This document shows, one piece after another, positions 35,113-44,852 of a stretch of 64,000 nucleotides of DNA. The notes below the pieces were generated by a model. That model was not told the origin of the DNA, did no database searches, and was given only the letters and a program-made list of their open reading frames with translations. A program made the position numbers and the translations under genes. How positions within the stretch are numbered: position 1 is the first letter of the stretch; every line of letters starts with the position of its first letter. The DNA is from Lederbergia wuyishanensis (GTDB taxonomy: Bacteria > Bacillota > Bacilli > Bacillales > Bacillaceae_C). The stretch covers positions 1-64,000 of the forward strand of contig NZ_JALIRM010000001.1 of the NCBI RefSeq assembly GCF_022900255.1, read 5' to 3'.

Positions 35113-36039
35113 ATGAAAGTAATAGATTTGCATTGTGATGTCTTATACAAAATATGGGAAAGTAAAGGCACATTAAATTTTAAAGATTCACCTGAACTTG
35201 ATACGAATAAGGAACGTTTAATGAATGGGGAAGTAAAGGTTCAATGCTTTGCTATTTTTATTCCACCTGAGCTAAAAAGCGAAGAACAATTTCAAGCTGC
35301 ACTAGATCAAATAGATTATTTTTATACTCAAGTATTAGAAAAAAATCCCAACTTTGTTCATATTCGGAATTGGGATGAAATTTTAAATTTAAAATCACAT
35401 GAAATTGGTGCAATCCTATCATTAGAAGGTGTAGACTGCATTGGAAATGATCTACATAAACTAAGTATTTTATTTCATTTGGGAGTTAGGTCAGTCGGCT
35501 TGACATGGAATTTTGCCAATCTCGCTGCTGACGGTGTATGGGAACCGCGTGGTGCAGGGCTAACTTCATTTGGAAAAGAAATTGTGAAATTTAATAATAA
35601 GTATAAATTGTTTACAGACGTTTCCCATTTAAGTGAAAAAGGTTTTTGGGATGTTATGGAGCTTGCTAATTTTCCAATTGCAAGCCACTCTAATTCAAAA
35701 TCCATTTGTAATCATCCTAGAAACTTAACGGACGAGCAGGCAAAAGCGCTATTTCAAAAGAACGGACTGATTCATGTTGTGTATCATCCTCCGTTTGTAA
35801 CACAGAATGACATAGCCTATATTTCCGATTTAATACGTCATATCGATCATTTTTGTTCTCTCGGTGGAAATGGACAGATTGGATTTGGTTCGGATTTCGA
35901 TGGCATAGAAACATTTATAGTTAATTTAGAAAATGCATCTAAACATCAAAATTTAGTCAATGAATTGCTTAAATATTATTCAGAAGATCTAGTAAGAGGG
36001 TTTGCAGGAGAAAATTTTCTTCGACATTTGCCTAAGTAA
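35113..36039 (+). CDS. membrane dipeptidase (peptidase family M19)
   Basis: 308-residue zinc dipeptidase of the renal dipeptidase family. Metal ligands are visible in order: VIDLHCDVLY (HxD), LSLEGVDCIG (Glu), PIASHSNSKSI (His) and the following GFGSDFDGIE strand. Despite the family name there is no signal peptide, so it should be cytoplasmic. ATG 35113 follows GGTGAG; an in-frame ATG at 35098 lies before that site. Monocistronic, with its own terminator. Confidence 0.92.
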   Translation: MKVIDLHCDVLYKIWESKGTLNFKDSPELDTNKERLMNGEVKVQCFAIFIPPELKSEEQFQAALDQIDYFYTQVLEKNPNFVHIRNWDEILNLKSHEIGAILSLEGVDCIGNDLHKLSILFHLGVRSVGLTWNFANLAADGVWEPRGAGLTSFGKEIVKFNNKYKLFTDVSHLSEKGFWDVMELANFPIASHSNSKSICNHPRNLTDEQAKALFQKNGLIHVVYHPPFVTQNDIAYISDLIRHIDHFCSLGGNGQIGFGSDFDGIETFIVNLENASKHQNLVNELLKYYSEDLVRGFAGENFLRHLPK

Positions 36040-36040
36040 T

Positions 36041-36079
36041 GGAAAAATCCAGATTTTCAATTGAAATCTGGATTTTTTT
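36041..36079. terminator. terminator between the dipeptidase and topB genes
   Basis: AAATCCAGATTT / AAATCTGGATTT hairpin with eight T; also positioned for convergent topB. Confidence 0.9.
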
Positions 36080-36098
36080 TCTATTAGTATTTTTAGTC

Positions 36099-38192
36099 TT
36101 AGTCTTTATCTTCCATTGCTGCTTTTAACGCATCGGCCAAACTGTTACCAAACATTTCATCATTTGAGTATTTTTTAAGTAATTGACGCTCTTCTCTTTT
36201 ATTGACAGTCTTTTTCTTTTGTTCCGCTTTTTCAACAAGATTGCAGTTGCGACATTGAAAATATGTTCCGGCTTTCCCCGAATGAATTTCCATTTTCTTA
36301 TGACATTGTGGACATCTTCTATTCGATAACTTTGGATCTTTTCTTTTCCGAAAATTACATTCTCTATTTGAGCATACGAGAATTCGACCGTCACGCCCTT
36401 TTGTTTCTTTCATTAACGAGCCACATTCTGGGCATTTTGATCCTGTTAAATTATGTGCCTTATATTTTTTATCGCTTTGCTTAATTTCAGAAACAAGTTG
36501 AGATGTTTGTTTTCGAATATGTTGTAAAAATATTTCTCCTTTTCCTTTTCCTCTTGCAATTGCCTCAAGATCTGCTTCCCATTTAGCAGTTAGTTCTGGT
36601 GATTTTAACTCTACATTTACAAGCTCAATCAATTGCTTTCCTTTTGGGGTAGGGTGCAATCGATTGTTTTGACGATCAATCGTTTCAGATGTTAGCAGTC
36701 TTTCGATAATATCTGCCCTTGTAGCAGGGGTCCCAAGTCCGTATTTTTCCATCTTGGCAAGTAAATCAGCTTCTGTGTATCTTTGTGGTGGTTCTGTCAA
36801 TTTTCTATCTATCTTAACATTGTGGACTGAAAAAGTTTGTCCTGTCTGTATATCGTTAAGTCTGTGAACTTGGAGATTTTCTTCCTCACCTTTTCCGGTA
36901 ACAGACTTAAATCCTAAATCCATGATGCTAGATTCTACTGTTGAAAAACGTTCTTCTTCAACTTGGAATGACACATGTATCGTTTCATATCGATATACAG
37001 GATAGAATAATGCTAAAAACCTTCTAACAATAATGTCATATAGCTTTCGTTCATCAACTGATAAATTTCCCAAAATTGGTCTTTCATCAGTTGGAATAAT
37101 GGCATGGTGGTCCGTCACCTTTTCATTATTGAATACTTTTCTTGCCATTACTTTCCCGTTATTTTGTACAGGAATTTTAGTTTCTTCTCTATATGAATTT
37201 TGGATTGCCTTAATACGATCGTACATGGTTCCTTCCATATCCGTCGTTAAATATCGTGAATCCGTTCTTGGATATGTGACAAGTTTATGCTGTTCATATA
37301 AGGCCTGAAGAACATTGGATGTTTTTTTAGCGGAAAATCCAAAACGTCTATTCGCATCTCTTTGCAGTTCTGTTAAATCATAAGGAAGTGGTTGCTGCTC
37401 GCTTTTTTCCTTTTTATCTACCAAAATGACAGTCGCTGTTTGGTTTTCTACCTTCTTTAAAATATTTATTGCTTTCTTTTCATTAAAAATTCTTTTTTCA
37501 TTCTTATTATTCCAGGATGCTGTCATAAGCCCAATTTTAGCTTCTAAGGTCCAATATTCTTTCGGAATAAATGCTTGAATTTCTTTTTCCCTCTCTAAAA
37601 TCATGGAAAGGGTGGGAGTTTGCACCCGACCAGCAGATAAGGGATCATCATATTTAGTTGTTAAGGCTCTCGTAACATTTAATCCAATTAGCCAATCAGC
37701 CTCTGCTCTGCATACTGCGGATTCATATAGAGCATCGTATTGTTTAGCTGGTTTCAAATGTTGAAATCCTTCTTTTATTGCACGATCCGTTTGTGATGAG
37801 ATCCAAAGTCTTTTTACGGGTTTTCTCCAACGAATTTTTTCTAGTATCCATCTTGCAACAAGTTCTCCTTCACGACCAGCGTCTGTTGCAATAATAAGCT
37901 CTTTCAAATCATTGCGTTTAGCTAGATTTTCAATACCTTTAAATTGAGCAGATGTTTGCCGAATAATTTTTAATTCCATTTTTTTAGGAATGATAGGCAA
38001 GTCATCCATATTCCATGTCTTATATTTATGATTATAATCTTCAGGCATCTTCAATTCGATTAAATGCCCAAGGGCCCATGTAATAATATATTTAGGACCT
38101 TCAATGTAATGTTTTTGTTTATTAGTACATCCAAGAACTCGTGCTAAATCACGAGCAACACTTGGCTTTTCAGCAAGAACTAAAGATTTCAT
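36099..38192 (-). CDS. topB: DNA topoisomerase III
   Basis: 697-residue type IA topoisomerase. Toprim domain at the N terminus (SLVLAEKPSVARDLARVLG, DAGREGELVARWIL), catalytic tyrosine in VTYPRTDSRYLT, and LSAGRVQTPTLSMI. The C terminus carries two four-cysteine zinc ribbons (CPECGSLMKE...CSNREC and CPQCHKKM...CRNC). ATG 38192 is used; AAAGGGG lies 12 bases upstream, somewhat long. Decatenates recombination and replication intermediates. Length is normal for Bacillus TopB. Confidence 0.95.
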   Translation of the reverse strand: MKSLVLAEKPSVARDLARVLGCTNKQKHYIEGPKYIITWALGHLIELKMPEDYNHKYKTWNMDDLPIIPKKMELKIIRQTSAQFKGIENLAKRNDLKELIIATDAGREGELVARWILEKIRWRKPVKRLWISSQTDRAIKEGFQHLKPAKQYDALYESAVCRAEADWLIGLNVTRALTTKYDDPLSAGRVQTPTLSMILEREKEIQAFIPKEYWTLEAKIGLMTASWNNKNEKRIFNEKKAINILKKVENQTATVILVDKKEKSEQQPLPYDLTELQRDANRRFGFSAKKTSNVLQALYEQHKLVTYPRTDSRYLTTDMEGTMYDRIKAIQNSYREETKIPVQNNGKVMARKVFNNEKVTDHHAIIPTDERPILGNLSVDERKLYDIIVRRFLALFYPVYRYETIHVSFQVEEERFSTVESSIMDLGFKSVTGKGEEENLQVHRLNDIQTGQTFSVHNVKIDRKLTEPPQRYTEADLLAKMEKYGLGTPATRADIIERLLTSETIDRQNNRLHPTPKGKQLIELVNVELKSPELTAKWEADLEAIARGKGKGEIFLQHIRKQTSQLVSEIKQSDKKYKAHNLTGSKCPECGSLMKETKGRDGRILVCSNRECNFRKRKDPKLSNRRCPQCHKKMEIHSGKAGTYFQCRNCNLVEKAEQKKKTVNKREERQLLKKYSNDEMFGNSLADALKAAMEDKD

Positions 38193-38369
38193 TAAAAGTA
38201 ATACCCCTTTCAAACAAATAACTTAAGTAGCTATCATTATAACTGAATATTAAAGTTGAGTAAAAAAACCATTTTTTTATAAAACGTCCATACACATTTT
38301 CAATTCTTGAATAGACTATTGTGCAAGAGTGATTACACTCACTTATTCCGAATCAGGAGGTGAGGCAGA

Positions 38370-38510
38370 ATGGGCTTCGGATGGGGCGGTTATGGCGGCT
38401 GCGGCTATGGCGGCTATGGCGGCGGCTATGGCTTTGGCGTTGGTGGCTTTGCGTTAATCGTAGTATTATTCATCCTATTGATTATCGTAGGAGCAGCTTG
38501 GTTCTATTGA
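38370..38510 (+). CDS. YjcZ family sporulation mini-protein (46 aa)
   Basis: A glycine/tyrosine-rich head (MGFGWGGYGGCGYGGYGGGY) is followed by the YjcZ hydrophobic core FALIVVLFILLIIVGAAWFY. TCAGGAGGTGAGG lies directly upstream. The head is much longer than in the other three copies in this window and contains a single cysteine. Likely a spore coat/mother-cell peptide. Confidence 0.85.
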   Translation: MGFGWGGYGGCGYGGYGGGYGFGVGGFALIVVLFILLIIVGAAWFY

Positions 38511-38546
38511 TCCTAATAAAACACCATAAGGAGAATGGGGATTTAA

Positions 38547-38581
38547 GAGCGGAGGGATGCAGTTTTCCCTCCGGTTTTTTG
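38547..38581 (+). terminator. terminator after the yjcZ-like gene
   Basis: CGGAGGG / CCCTCCG hairpin followed by TTTTTT. Confidence 0.85.
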
Positions 38582-38585
38582 TATA

Positions 38586-38621
38586 CAAAAAACCAGAAAA
38601 GTTTTATTAATCCTCTCTGGT
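38586..38621 (-). terminator. terminator overlapping the stop of the histidine kinase gene
   Basis: On the minus strand GACCAGA / TCTGGTT hairpin with six T; the loop holds the TAA of the kinase gene. Confidence 0.7.
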
Positions 38622-39752
38622 CTCATCATTTTTTGTTTCCGCCGGTGGCAGTTTAATTGTAAATGTTGTCCATTCATCATCGGAAGTGCAATATAATTGC
38701 CCATTATGTTTTTCAATAATCTCTTTACATACATATAAACCAAGTCCAGTACCAGTTTTTTTTGTCGTAACAAAAGGTTCGAAAATGGTATTTAATAATT
38801 GCTCAGGTATTTTAGGACCTGTATTTGAAGTTTCCAATACGATAGAATGATCTTCTGTCAGATATCCCTTGATTTTAATGACTGAAGAAGTCATTTGCTC
38901 GGTTAATACATCGATTGCATTAAAAATAATATTTATTAAAACTTGCCTGATTTCTTCTATGTATCCGGTAACATATAAATTATCTTCGAGTTCCCTTTCT
39001 AATTCTACATTCGCTTCTAGGAGTTTTGGATAAATAAAGGATGCGATTTGATCTAGTAACTCATTTAGCGAAAATAATGTAACCTCCTGATTAAGCACTT
39101 CTTTTCTCGACAGCATTAAGAATTGAGTAATCCTAAATTTTAATTGTTCAAGTTCATTTAAAATAATATCCATATATGGTAGCTCAGGGTTTTCAGATCG
39201 TAATAACTGTACAAAACCATGAACAGTTGTTAACGGATTCCTAAACTCATGAACAAAGCTTGAAGTCATCTGACCTAATAAAGTTAATCTATCTTCGTGA
39301 TTATTTTTGGATGTATGTTTTGTTTCTTCTATTTGTTCATCTTTCAGTGAAGTATAATAATTTGTAACATAAAATAAGAAACGATCGATGGTCTCGGATA
39401 GCTTTATATATACTGGGCGAATTTCTTCCCAGCTAGAGTGATATTTGGAAACTTCTATAAGCATTTCATTTTTAGCGATATTCGCGTTATAAATAATATA
39501 GCTGAAATTTGTTGTTTCATTAATCTTTAAATATTCAGCATTCTCAGAAGTTATTTTTATTAAATATTGATCTAGTGCTTCTTTTTCTAAAGAAAATGCA
39601 TGCAGCATTACCTCAAACAATAATTCACCACGTAAGATAACTTTTTTGTAATCATTTTCAGTTGGAATGATGATTTTTTCTTTCCATCTTTCAAAAATAA
39701 TTTCTTTCCGCGATTCAAGAAAAGACACAATATCCAATTTCAACTGATCCAT
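38607..39752 (-). CDS. cytoplasmic sporulation-type sensor histidine kinase
   Basis: 381 residues, no membrane helix. N-terminal all-helical sensor region (1-140) beginning MDQLKLDIVSFLESRKEIIF resembles the HisK_N sensor of Bacillus sporulation kinases. Then HisKA with phosphoacceptor His168 in SSFVHEFRNPLTTVHGFVQL and HATPase (INIIFNAIDVLTEQ, FVTTKKTGTGLGLYVCKEII). No response regulator is adjacent, as for orphan kinases feeding the Spo0A phosphorelay. ATG 39752 follows AGAGGTG. The link to sporulation is inference. Confidence 0.85.
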   Translation of the reverse strand: MDQLKLDIVSFLESRKEIIFERWKEKIIIPTENDYKKVILRGELLFEVMLHAFSLEKEALDQYLIKITSENAEYLKINETTNFSYIIYNANIAKNEMLIEVSKYHSSWEEIRPVYIKLSETIDRFLFYVTNYYTSLKDEQIEETKHTSKNNHEDRLTLLGQMTSSFVHEFRNPLTTVHGFVQLLRSENPELPYMDIILNELEQLKFRITQFLMLSRKEVLNQEVTLFSLNELLDQIASFIYPKLLEANVELERELEDNLYVTGYIEEIRQVLINIIFNAIDVLTEQMTSSVIKIKGYLTEDHSIVLETSNTGPKIPEQLLNTIFEPFVTTKKTGTGLGLYVCKEIIEKHNGQLYCTSDDEWTTFTIKLPPAETKNDETRED

Positions 39753-40194
39753 CACTTCACCTCTATTCTATTATACCAATGAATTCGCAAAAATCTATCA
39801 AATGGAAAAAATGTATATATTTAGTTTATTCTTTTCTCCTATAATTTGTAAATGAAAGAATTATTTGTCATCTCCTTTTATTATCGTCGAATTATTAAAA
39901 TAGTAAAGGATTATTTTTATCTTGAAATATATATTTTAAAAAATTCGAAAAATGGGGCTTTTTGCTGATGAAATTATGTTAAAAGCCGCGAAATTATGCC
40001 TATACATTTATTTGAATATCTAGTTTATAATAATAATAATATCTATAAAATAACATTTATTCTTTCCGTGTCTTCTATTTTGATAAAATTCAGACAAAAT
40101 CTGTAAGTAAAATGACTACAAACATCGAGAGCCACTTGTGCCTAACTATAGATTATTGCTTCAAAACATTAAATATGATAATGGGGTGAAGTAA
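39753..40194. other. intergenic, no gene seen
   Basis: AT-rich region between the histidine kinase and the 53-residue gene; no tRNA, riboswitch or convincing frame recognised. TTCAGACAAAATC at 40091 resembles half of a Spo0A box but is not convincing. Confidence 0.4.
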
Positions 40195-40356
40195 TTGAAT
40201 GGCGAAACTGCGAAAAAGCAAATGACACATCCAATTATTAGAAAGTGTATGCAGCATCTAGAAGTAATCGAAGCAAACGACAAAACAAAACAAATTGTGT
40301 ATATGTATTTGAAAGCTATGGATGATGAAATCAATAAAATAAAAAAAGAAACTTAA
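40195..40356 (+). CDS. 53-residue hypothetical protein
   Basis: Unrecognised small soluble protein, starting MNGETAKKQMTHPIIRKCMQ, predicted helical and rich in charged residues; it ends in AMDDEINKIKKET. The TTG start has GGGGTGAAG at suitable distance, and a strong terminator follows 20 bases after the stop. Promoter unclear. The gene is supported by ribosome site, terminator and composition rather than homology. Confidence 0.6.
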   Translation: MNGETAKKQMTHPIIRKCMQHLEVIEANDKTKQIVYMYLKAMDDEINKIKKET

Positions 40357-40373
40357 TTGTATAAAAAACGTAG

Positions 40374-40435
40374 AATAGTCTTAGTAACACCACTTATTTT
40401 ATTTATTCGGTGTCCTAGGACTATTTTTTTGATGT
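40374..40435 (+). terminator. terminator after the 53-residue gene
   Basis: AATAGTCTTAG / CTAGGACTATT outer stem and ACACC/GGTGT inner stem, followed by seven T. Confidence 0.8.
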
Positions 40436-40740
40436 TAAAGGAGTAATTGCCTTACCTCAGCGCTTATCGACAAAGCGATAGTTCCACTTTTCGTTGTAAT
40501 GTAGAATATTATTAGTGCTTTTCTTCTGTAAGATAAATAGTTGCGTGGATCTTGTTATACAATAATTGAAATTATGACTAAAAATAGCTAAGTCCTAAGG
40601 AGCTGCTTTCTATTGTCCAGTAAGTCGAGGAATAGACGATTATCTATTTCTTAAGAAAAATCGAATATTTGCTGAAGAATTAGTCATAAAAAATTGTATA
40701 TTATATAATAGTTGCAGAGTTAGAAAGTGAGGACTTTTTG
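40436..40740. other. upstream region of the PBP gene
   Basis: No gene recognised. ATTATATAATAG just before the PBP ribosome site could include a -10 element, but the -35 is unclear. Confidence 0.35.
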
Positions 40741-42813
40741 ATGAAATATATCGTTTTAGCAAAAGAAGCAATCTGGAAATTTTGGAGAAGAGCTCACCTT
40801 AATCAAATTATTATATTGCTTTTATCATTATCCATTTTATTTGTACTTGCTTATTTTGCTTATTTGGCAAGTGCTGCGAATGTCGAATCATTAAAACAAG
40901 GTTTATCTCAATCAACAGTTATTTATGATAAAGATGGAGATGAGGCAAGTAAAATATCAGCCAATAGGATCGAAGGAGTATCGATTGATACAGTTCCAGC
41001 CAATTTACAAAATGCTATTATCGCCATTGAAGATCATCGCTTCAAAGAGCATAAAGGATTTGATGTGCAAGGGATCATGAGGGCGGTTTTCCTTAATCTA
41101 AAATCTGGACGAATTAGTGCAGGGGGAAGTACGATAACACAGCAATTGACGAAAGTTGCATTATTATCACCTGAACGCACATTTAAGAGAAAGCTGGAAG
41201 AATTATTTTTAGCGGTTGAAATGGAGAAGACATTTACTAAAGATGAAATCTTGGAAATGTATATGAATCAAGTGTATTTCGGAAGTGGTGCATATGGCGT
41301 ACAAAACGCCTCAAGAAAATATTTTGGTAAAGATGTAGAAAATATTACGTTAAGCGAAGCAGCAACTCTTGCCGGGATTATAAATCGCCCGACTGCATTG
41401 GATCCTTATAATAATTATGATGGAGCTTTGAAACGACGTGATGTCGTACTGGGGCAAATGAAAAAGTACAACATGATATCGGAACAACAATATAATGATG
41501 CAACAGCAGAAAAAATTGTATTGAACAATAAAGGAGGAGACCCATTAAAAGGGAAATATCCTTATTATGTAGACGCAGTCATAAATGAAGCAATTAATTT
41601 ATATGGTTACACACAAGATGAACTTTTAACAAGAGGGTATAAAATATATACAGAAATGGATCAAAATCTCCAATCCTCCCTTGAAAAGGTGTACAAAAAT
41701 GATTCGCTATTTCCTGTTAGCAGCGATGGAACTTTAGCACAAAGCGGAGCAGTTTTACTTGATCCAAGTTCGGGTGGTTTAAGGGCACTTGTAGGCGGAA
41801 GAGGAGAGCATACTTTCCGTGCTTATAACCGTGCCACTCAATTAACTGCACAGCCAGGTTCTGTAATGAAACCACTAGCAGTGTATACACCTGCATTGGA
41901 GGCTGGATACACTCCACAGGCAAAGCTAAAAGATGAAGCTGATGTATCCTTTGATGGTTACCAACCAAAAAACTATAACCATCAGTATCTTGGAGAAGTC
42001 CCAATGTATGAAGCCATTGAAGAATCTATGAATGTTCCTGCAGTATGGCTATTAAATGAGATCGGTTTAAGTAAAGGAATAGATTCTGTTCAAAGATTTG
42101 GTCTTCCGCTTCAAGAAGACGACAAGTATTTAAGCCTTGCTCTTGGAGGAACGAAAACTGGATATTCTCCTAAACAAATGGCTGAAGCTTATGCCGTTTT
42201 CGCAAACGGGGGACAAAGGGTACAAAGTCATATCATTACTAAAATAATAGGACCAACCGGAAACATTGAGGTTGAAGTTAAACCTAAGAAAACTAGAGTT
42301 ACTGACAGAAAAACAACAGAGCTAATGACCTCAATGTTATTAAATGTTGTTGAATCAGGAACAGGTAGAAATGCTCATATAAATGGTTATACAATAGCTG
42401 GTAAAACCGGCTCAACACAGCTCCCATTTAAAGATATAACAGAGGGTACGAAAGACCAATGGTTCGTAGGATATACTCCTAATTTGGTCGGTGCTGTCTG
42501 GCTGGGATATGATTATACAGATCGTACCCATTATTTAAAAGGTAGAAGCGGAGATACGGTTGTACCTATTTTCCGTGCCATTATGAGTGGTGCTCTTCCG
42601 AATGTTGATAAAATGACGTTCGAAACAAAATCGATTAATGAAAACTTGAAACAACAACAGGAAAACAAAACAATTAAAGAGAAGCTTGAAAATTTTGATG
42701 ATAAAATGACAAAAGAAGCAGAAAAATGGAAGAAAAAGCTTGAAAAAGGAAAAGGAAATCTTAAGAAGTTTGAAGAAAAGCTGAAAGATATTTATAAAAA
42801 ATATGGACATTAA
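40741..42813 (+). CDS. class A penicillin-binding protein (PBP1A family)
   Basis: 690-residue bifunctional peptidoglycan synthase. Short cytoplasmic N terminus, one membrane anchor (22-45), glycosyltransferase GT51 domain with catalytic Glu97 in IAIEDHRFKEHKGFD and GGSTITQQLTK, then transpeptidase domain with SVMK (Ser374), SMN (429-431) and KTG (555-557). A Lys/Glu-rich coiled tail (from about 640) ends the protein. ATG 40741 follows GTGAGG. Size is like B. subtilis PbpG/PbpF, which act in the forespore; which ortholog this is remains open. Confidence 0.93.
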   Translation: MKYIVLAKEAIWKFWRRAHLNQIIILLLSLSILFVLAYFAYLASAANVESLKQGLSQSTVIYDKDGDEASKISANRIEGVSIDTVPANLQNAIIAIEDHRFKEHKGFDVQGIMRAVFLNLKSGRISAGGSTITQQLTKVALLSPERTFKRKLEELFLAVEMEKTFTKDEILEMYMNQVYFGSGAYGVQNASRKYFGKDVENITLSEAATLAGIINRPTALDPYNNYDGALKRRDVVLGQMKKYNMISEQQYNDATAEKIVLNNKGGDPLKGKYPYYVDAVINEAINLYGYTQDELLTRGYKIYTEMDQNLQSSLEKVYKNDSLFPVSSDGTLAQSGAVLLDPSSGGLRALVGGRGEHTFRAYNRATQLTAQPGSVMKPLAVYTPALEAGYTPQAKLKDEADVSFDGYQPKNYNHQYLGEVPMYEAIEESMNVPAVWLLNEIGLSKGIDSVQRFGLPLQEDDKYLSLALGGTKTGYSPKQMAEAYAVFANGGQRVQSHIITKIIGPTGNIEVEVKPKKTRVTDRKTTELMTSMLLNVVESGTGRNAHINGYTIAGKTGSTQLPFKDITEGTKDQWFVGYTPNLVGAVWLGYDYTDRTHYLKGRSGDTVVPIFRAIMSGALPNVDKMTFETKSINENLKQQQENKTIKEKLENFDDKMTKEAEKWKKKLEKGKGNLKKFEEKLKDIYKKYGH

Positions 42814-42841
42814 GGGGCGTTTTTTCGTCCCTTATTTTTTT
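42811..42841 (+). terminator. terminator after the PBP gene
   Basis: AAGGGGCG / CGTCCCTT hairpin followed by ATTTTTTT. Confidence 0.85.
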
Positions 42842-42921
42842 CGTGCGTTCTTAGGTGAAAACTATGAAGAATTATGAGAAAATAGAAATTGTGTAATAAG
42901 AGGATTAGGAGGCTATACATA

Positions 42922-44304
42922 ATGGAATATCGTATTGAAAGAGATACAATCGGCGAAATAAAAGTCCCTCAAGATAAATATTGGGGAGCGCAAACACAAA
43001 GAAGTAAAGAAAACTTTAAAATTGGCGGAGAGAAAATGCCAATCGAAATTATAAGAGCGTTTGCGCAATTAAAGAAAGCTGCAGCCATTTCAAATAATAA
43101 GCTAGGGAAATTATCTGATGCAAAAACTGCGGCTATTTCAAAAGCATGCGATGAAGTGTTGGAAGGTAAATTTAATGATCATTTTCCACTTGTAGTATGG
43201 CAAACAGGAAGCGGTACACAATCCAACATGAATGTAAATGAAGTAGTAGCTAGACGTGGTAATGAACTGTTAAAAGAGCAAGATTCCGATGAGAAAATTC
43301 ATCCAAACGATGATATTAACATGTCGCAAAGTTCAAACGATACGTTTCCGACAGCTATGCATGTAGCTGCATATGAAGATATCTACAGTCGTTTAATACC
43401 AGCGTTAAGCCAATTGAAAGAAACGCTCCTAAAAAAAGAAGAGGCCTATATGAATATTATCAAAATTGGCCGCACTCATTTACAGGATGCTACACCTATT
43501 ACTCTAGGGCAAGAAATTAGTGGTTGGCGTGCAATGCTAGAAAAAAGTGAAAAAATGATTAAGGAAAGTGCAGAGCATTTACTTAACTTAGCGATTGGCG
43601 GTACAGCTGTAGGTACAGGAATTAATGCAGATCCTATATTTGGTGACATGGTTGCAGCACAACTTGGAGAACAAACTGGGTATTCTTTTGTTTCTTCCGA
43701 TAATAAATATCACGCTCTCACAAGCCATGATGAAATCGTATATGTGCACGGTGCATTAAAAGGACTTGCGGCCGATTTGACGAAAATTGCTAATGATGTT
43801 CGTTGGTTGGCTAGTGGTCCAAGGAGTGGAATTGGCGAAATTACAATTCCAGCAAATGAACCAGGAAGCTCTATCATGCCTGGAAAAGTCAATCCGACAC
43901 AAAGTGAAGCATTGACAATGGTGGCAGTCCAAGTATTTGGAAATGATGCTGCGATTGGTTTTGCAGCAAGTCAAGGTAACTTCGAACTAAATGTTTATAA
44001 ACCAGTTATTATTTACAACTTCTTGCAATCTCTTCATTTGCTTGCAGATGGAATGATTTCATTCGATGTTAACTGTGTACAAGGACTTGAACCAAATGTA
44101 GATGTAATCGAAGAAAACGTAAATCGATCTCTAATGCTAGTAACAGCACTGAATCCATATATTGGATATGAAAAAGCAGCTGAAATCGCTAAACTTGCAT
44201 TCAATGAAGGCACTACATTAAAAGAAGCTGCGATCAAAACAGGTTATGTATCAGAAGAACAATATAATGAATGGATCGTTCCAAGTAAAATGGTAAATCT
44301 TTAA
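42922..44304 (+). CDS. fumC: class II fumarate hydratase
   Basis: 460-residue fumarase (CitG/FumC) of the TCA cycle, converting fumarate and malate. Motifs: [31 protein letters not shown] and the SS-loop signature [13 protein letters not shown]. The N-terminal YWGAQTQRS is also typical. ATG 42922 follows TTAGGAGGC; the 11 upstream codons are not part of it. Soluble homotetramer in the family. Confidence 0.96.
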   Translation: MEYRIERDTIGEIKVPQDKYWGAQTQRSKENFKIGGEKMPIEIIRAFAQLKKAAAISNNKLGKLSDAKTAAISKACDEVLEGKFNDHFPLVVWQTGSGTQSNMNVNEVVARRGNELLKEQDSDEKIHPNDDINMSQSSNDTFPTAMHVAAYEDIYSRLIPALSQLKETLLKKEEAYMNIIKIGRTHLQDATPITLGQEISGWRAMLEKSEKMIKESAEHLLNLAIGGTAVGTGINADPIFGDMVAAQLGEQTGYSFVSSDNKYHALTSHDEIVYVHGALKGLAADLTKIANDVRWLASGPRSGIGEITIPANEPGSSIMPGKVNPTQSEALTMVAVQVFGNDAAIGFAASQGNFELNVYKPVIIYNFLQSLHLLADGMISFDVNCVQGLEPNVDVIEENVNRSLMLVTALNPYIGYEKAAEIAKLAFNEGTTLKEAAIKTGYVSEEQYNEWIVPSKMVNL

Positions 44305-44475
44305 TAGCATCGTAATTTTTACGTAGAATATCCTAGAAGTAGAGAGCACCAGTTTTTGATTGGTGCCCTCTATCGTTGGAAAATGAGGTAGGAAGGTCCC
44401 CAATCCGTGAATAGGCGTCCATCGCCGTTGCTGCATTCATCGTTAAAATCACATCGCTAACAAGTAATCATATAA

Positions 44476-44507
44476 ACAGCCCCCGGTATTAAACCGAGGG
44501 CTTTTCC
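44476..44507. terminator. terminator-like hairpin downstream of the spore protein gene
   Basis: AGCCCCCGGT / ACCGAGGGCT hairpin; T run is on the plus side (CTTTTCC), GTTTAT on the minus side. Could end transcription from either direction. Confidence 0.65.
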
Positions 44508-44526
44508 ATTATTATGAAATTGTGTG

Positions 44527-44730
44527 TTAGCGAGAAAAACCGCCAAGCTGTTGTTCAGCCATTTGAACTAAACGCTTTGTAATTTCTCCACCGACAGATC
44601 CGTTAGCACGAGATGTAGTCTCTGCACCAAGGTTTACTCCAAATTCTTGAGCAATTTCGTATTTCATTTGATCAATTGCTTGTTCTGCTCCGTTTACTAA
44701 AATTTGGTTGGAGCTGCTGTTGTTAGCCAT
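44527..44730 (-). CDS. alpha/beta-type small acid-soluble spore protein
   Basis: 67 residues, DNA-binding SASP that coats and protects DNA in the spore. The family pattern is unmistakable: [40 protein letters not shown] and [12 protein letters not shown]. The GPR protease region lies in [12 protein letters not shown] follows AAGGAGATGACACAAA. A perfect SigG promoter lies upstream, and the leader between them contains a tRNA-like element with encoded CCA. Confidence 0.96.
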   Translation of the reverse strand: MANNSSSNQILVNGAEQAIDQMKYEIAQEFGVNLGAETTSRANGSVGGEITKRLVQMAEQQLGGFSR

Positions 44731-44763
44731 TTTGTGTCATCTCCTTGTTGTGAAATATAGTAT

Positions 44764-44823
44764 TGGTTGGGCTAGCCGGAATTGCACCGGCGCACAATGG
44801 CTGTGCCAACTTTGGTTAACCCA
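44764..44823 (-). ncRNA. 60-nt tRNA-like element with encoded CCA in the spore protein leader
   Basis: On the minus strand a 7-bp acceptor stem TGGGTTA / TAGCCCA (one G-T pair), discriminator A and encoded CCA enclose a canonical 5/7/5 T-arm: GCCGG, loop TGCAATT, CCGGC. C56 and A58 of the T-loop are kept, G replaces the usual T55. The D-arm is reduced to CCAAAGTTGG and the anticodon arm to GCACA GCCAT TGTGC, a 5-nt loop, so it cannot be a normal decoding tRNA. It lies 33 bases before the spore protein ATG, after a SigG promoter. Structure seen; function inferred only. Confidence 0.7.
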
Positions 44824-44852
44824 GTGATGATTATGACTTCGTTTGTATTTTG

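Noticed and set aside
44251-44436. Minus-strand frames between fumC and the spore protein gene, including one starting MNAATAMDAYSRIG
   Set aside because: No ribosome site, no terminator of their own, and composition does not favour coding.
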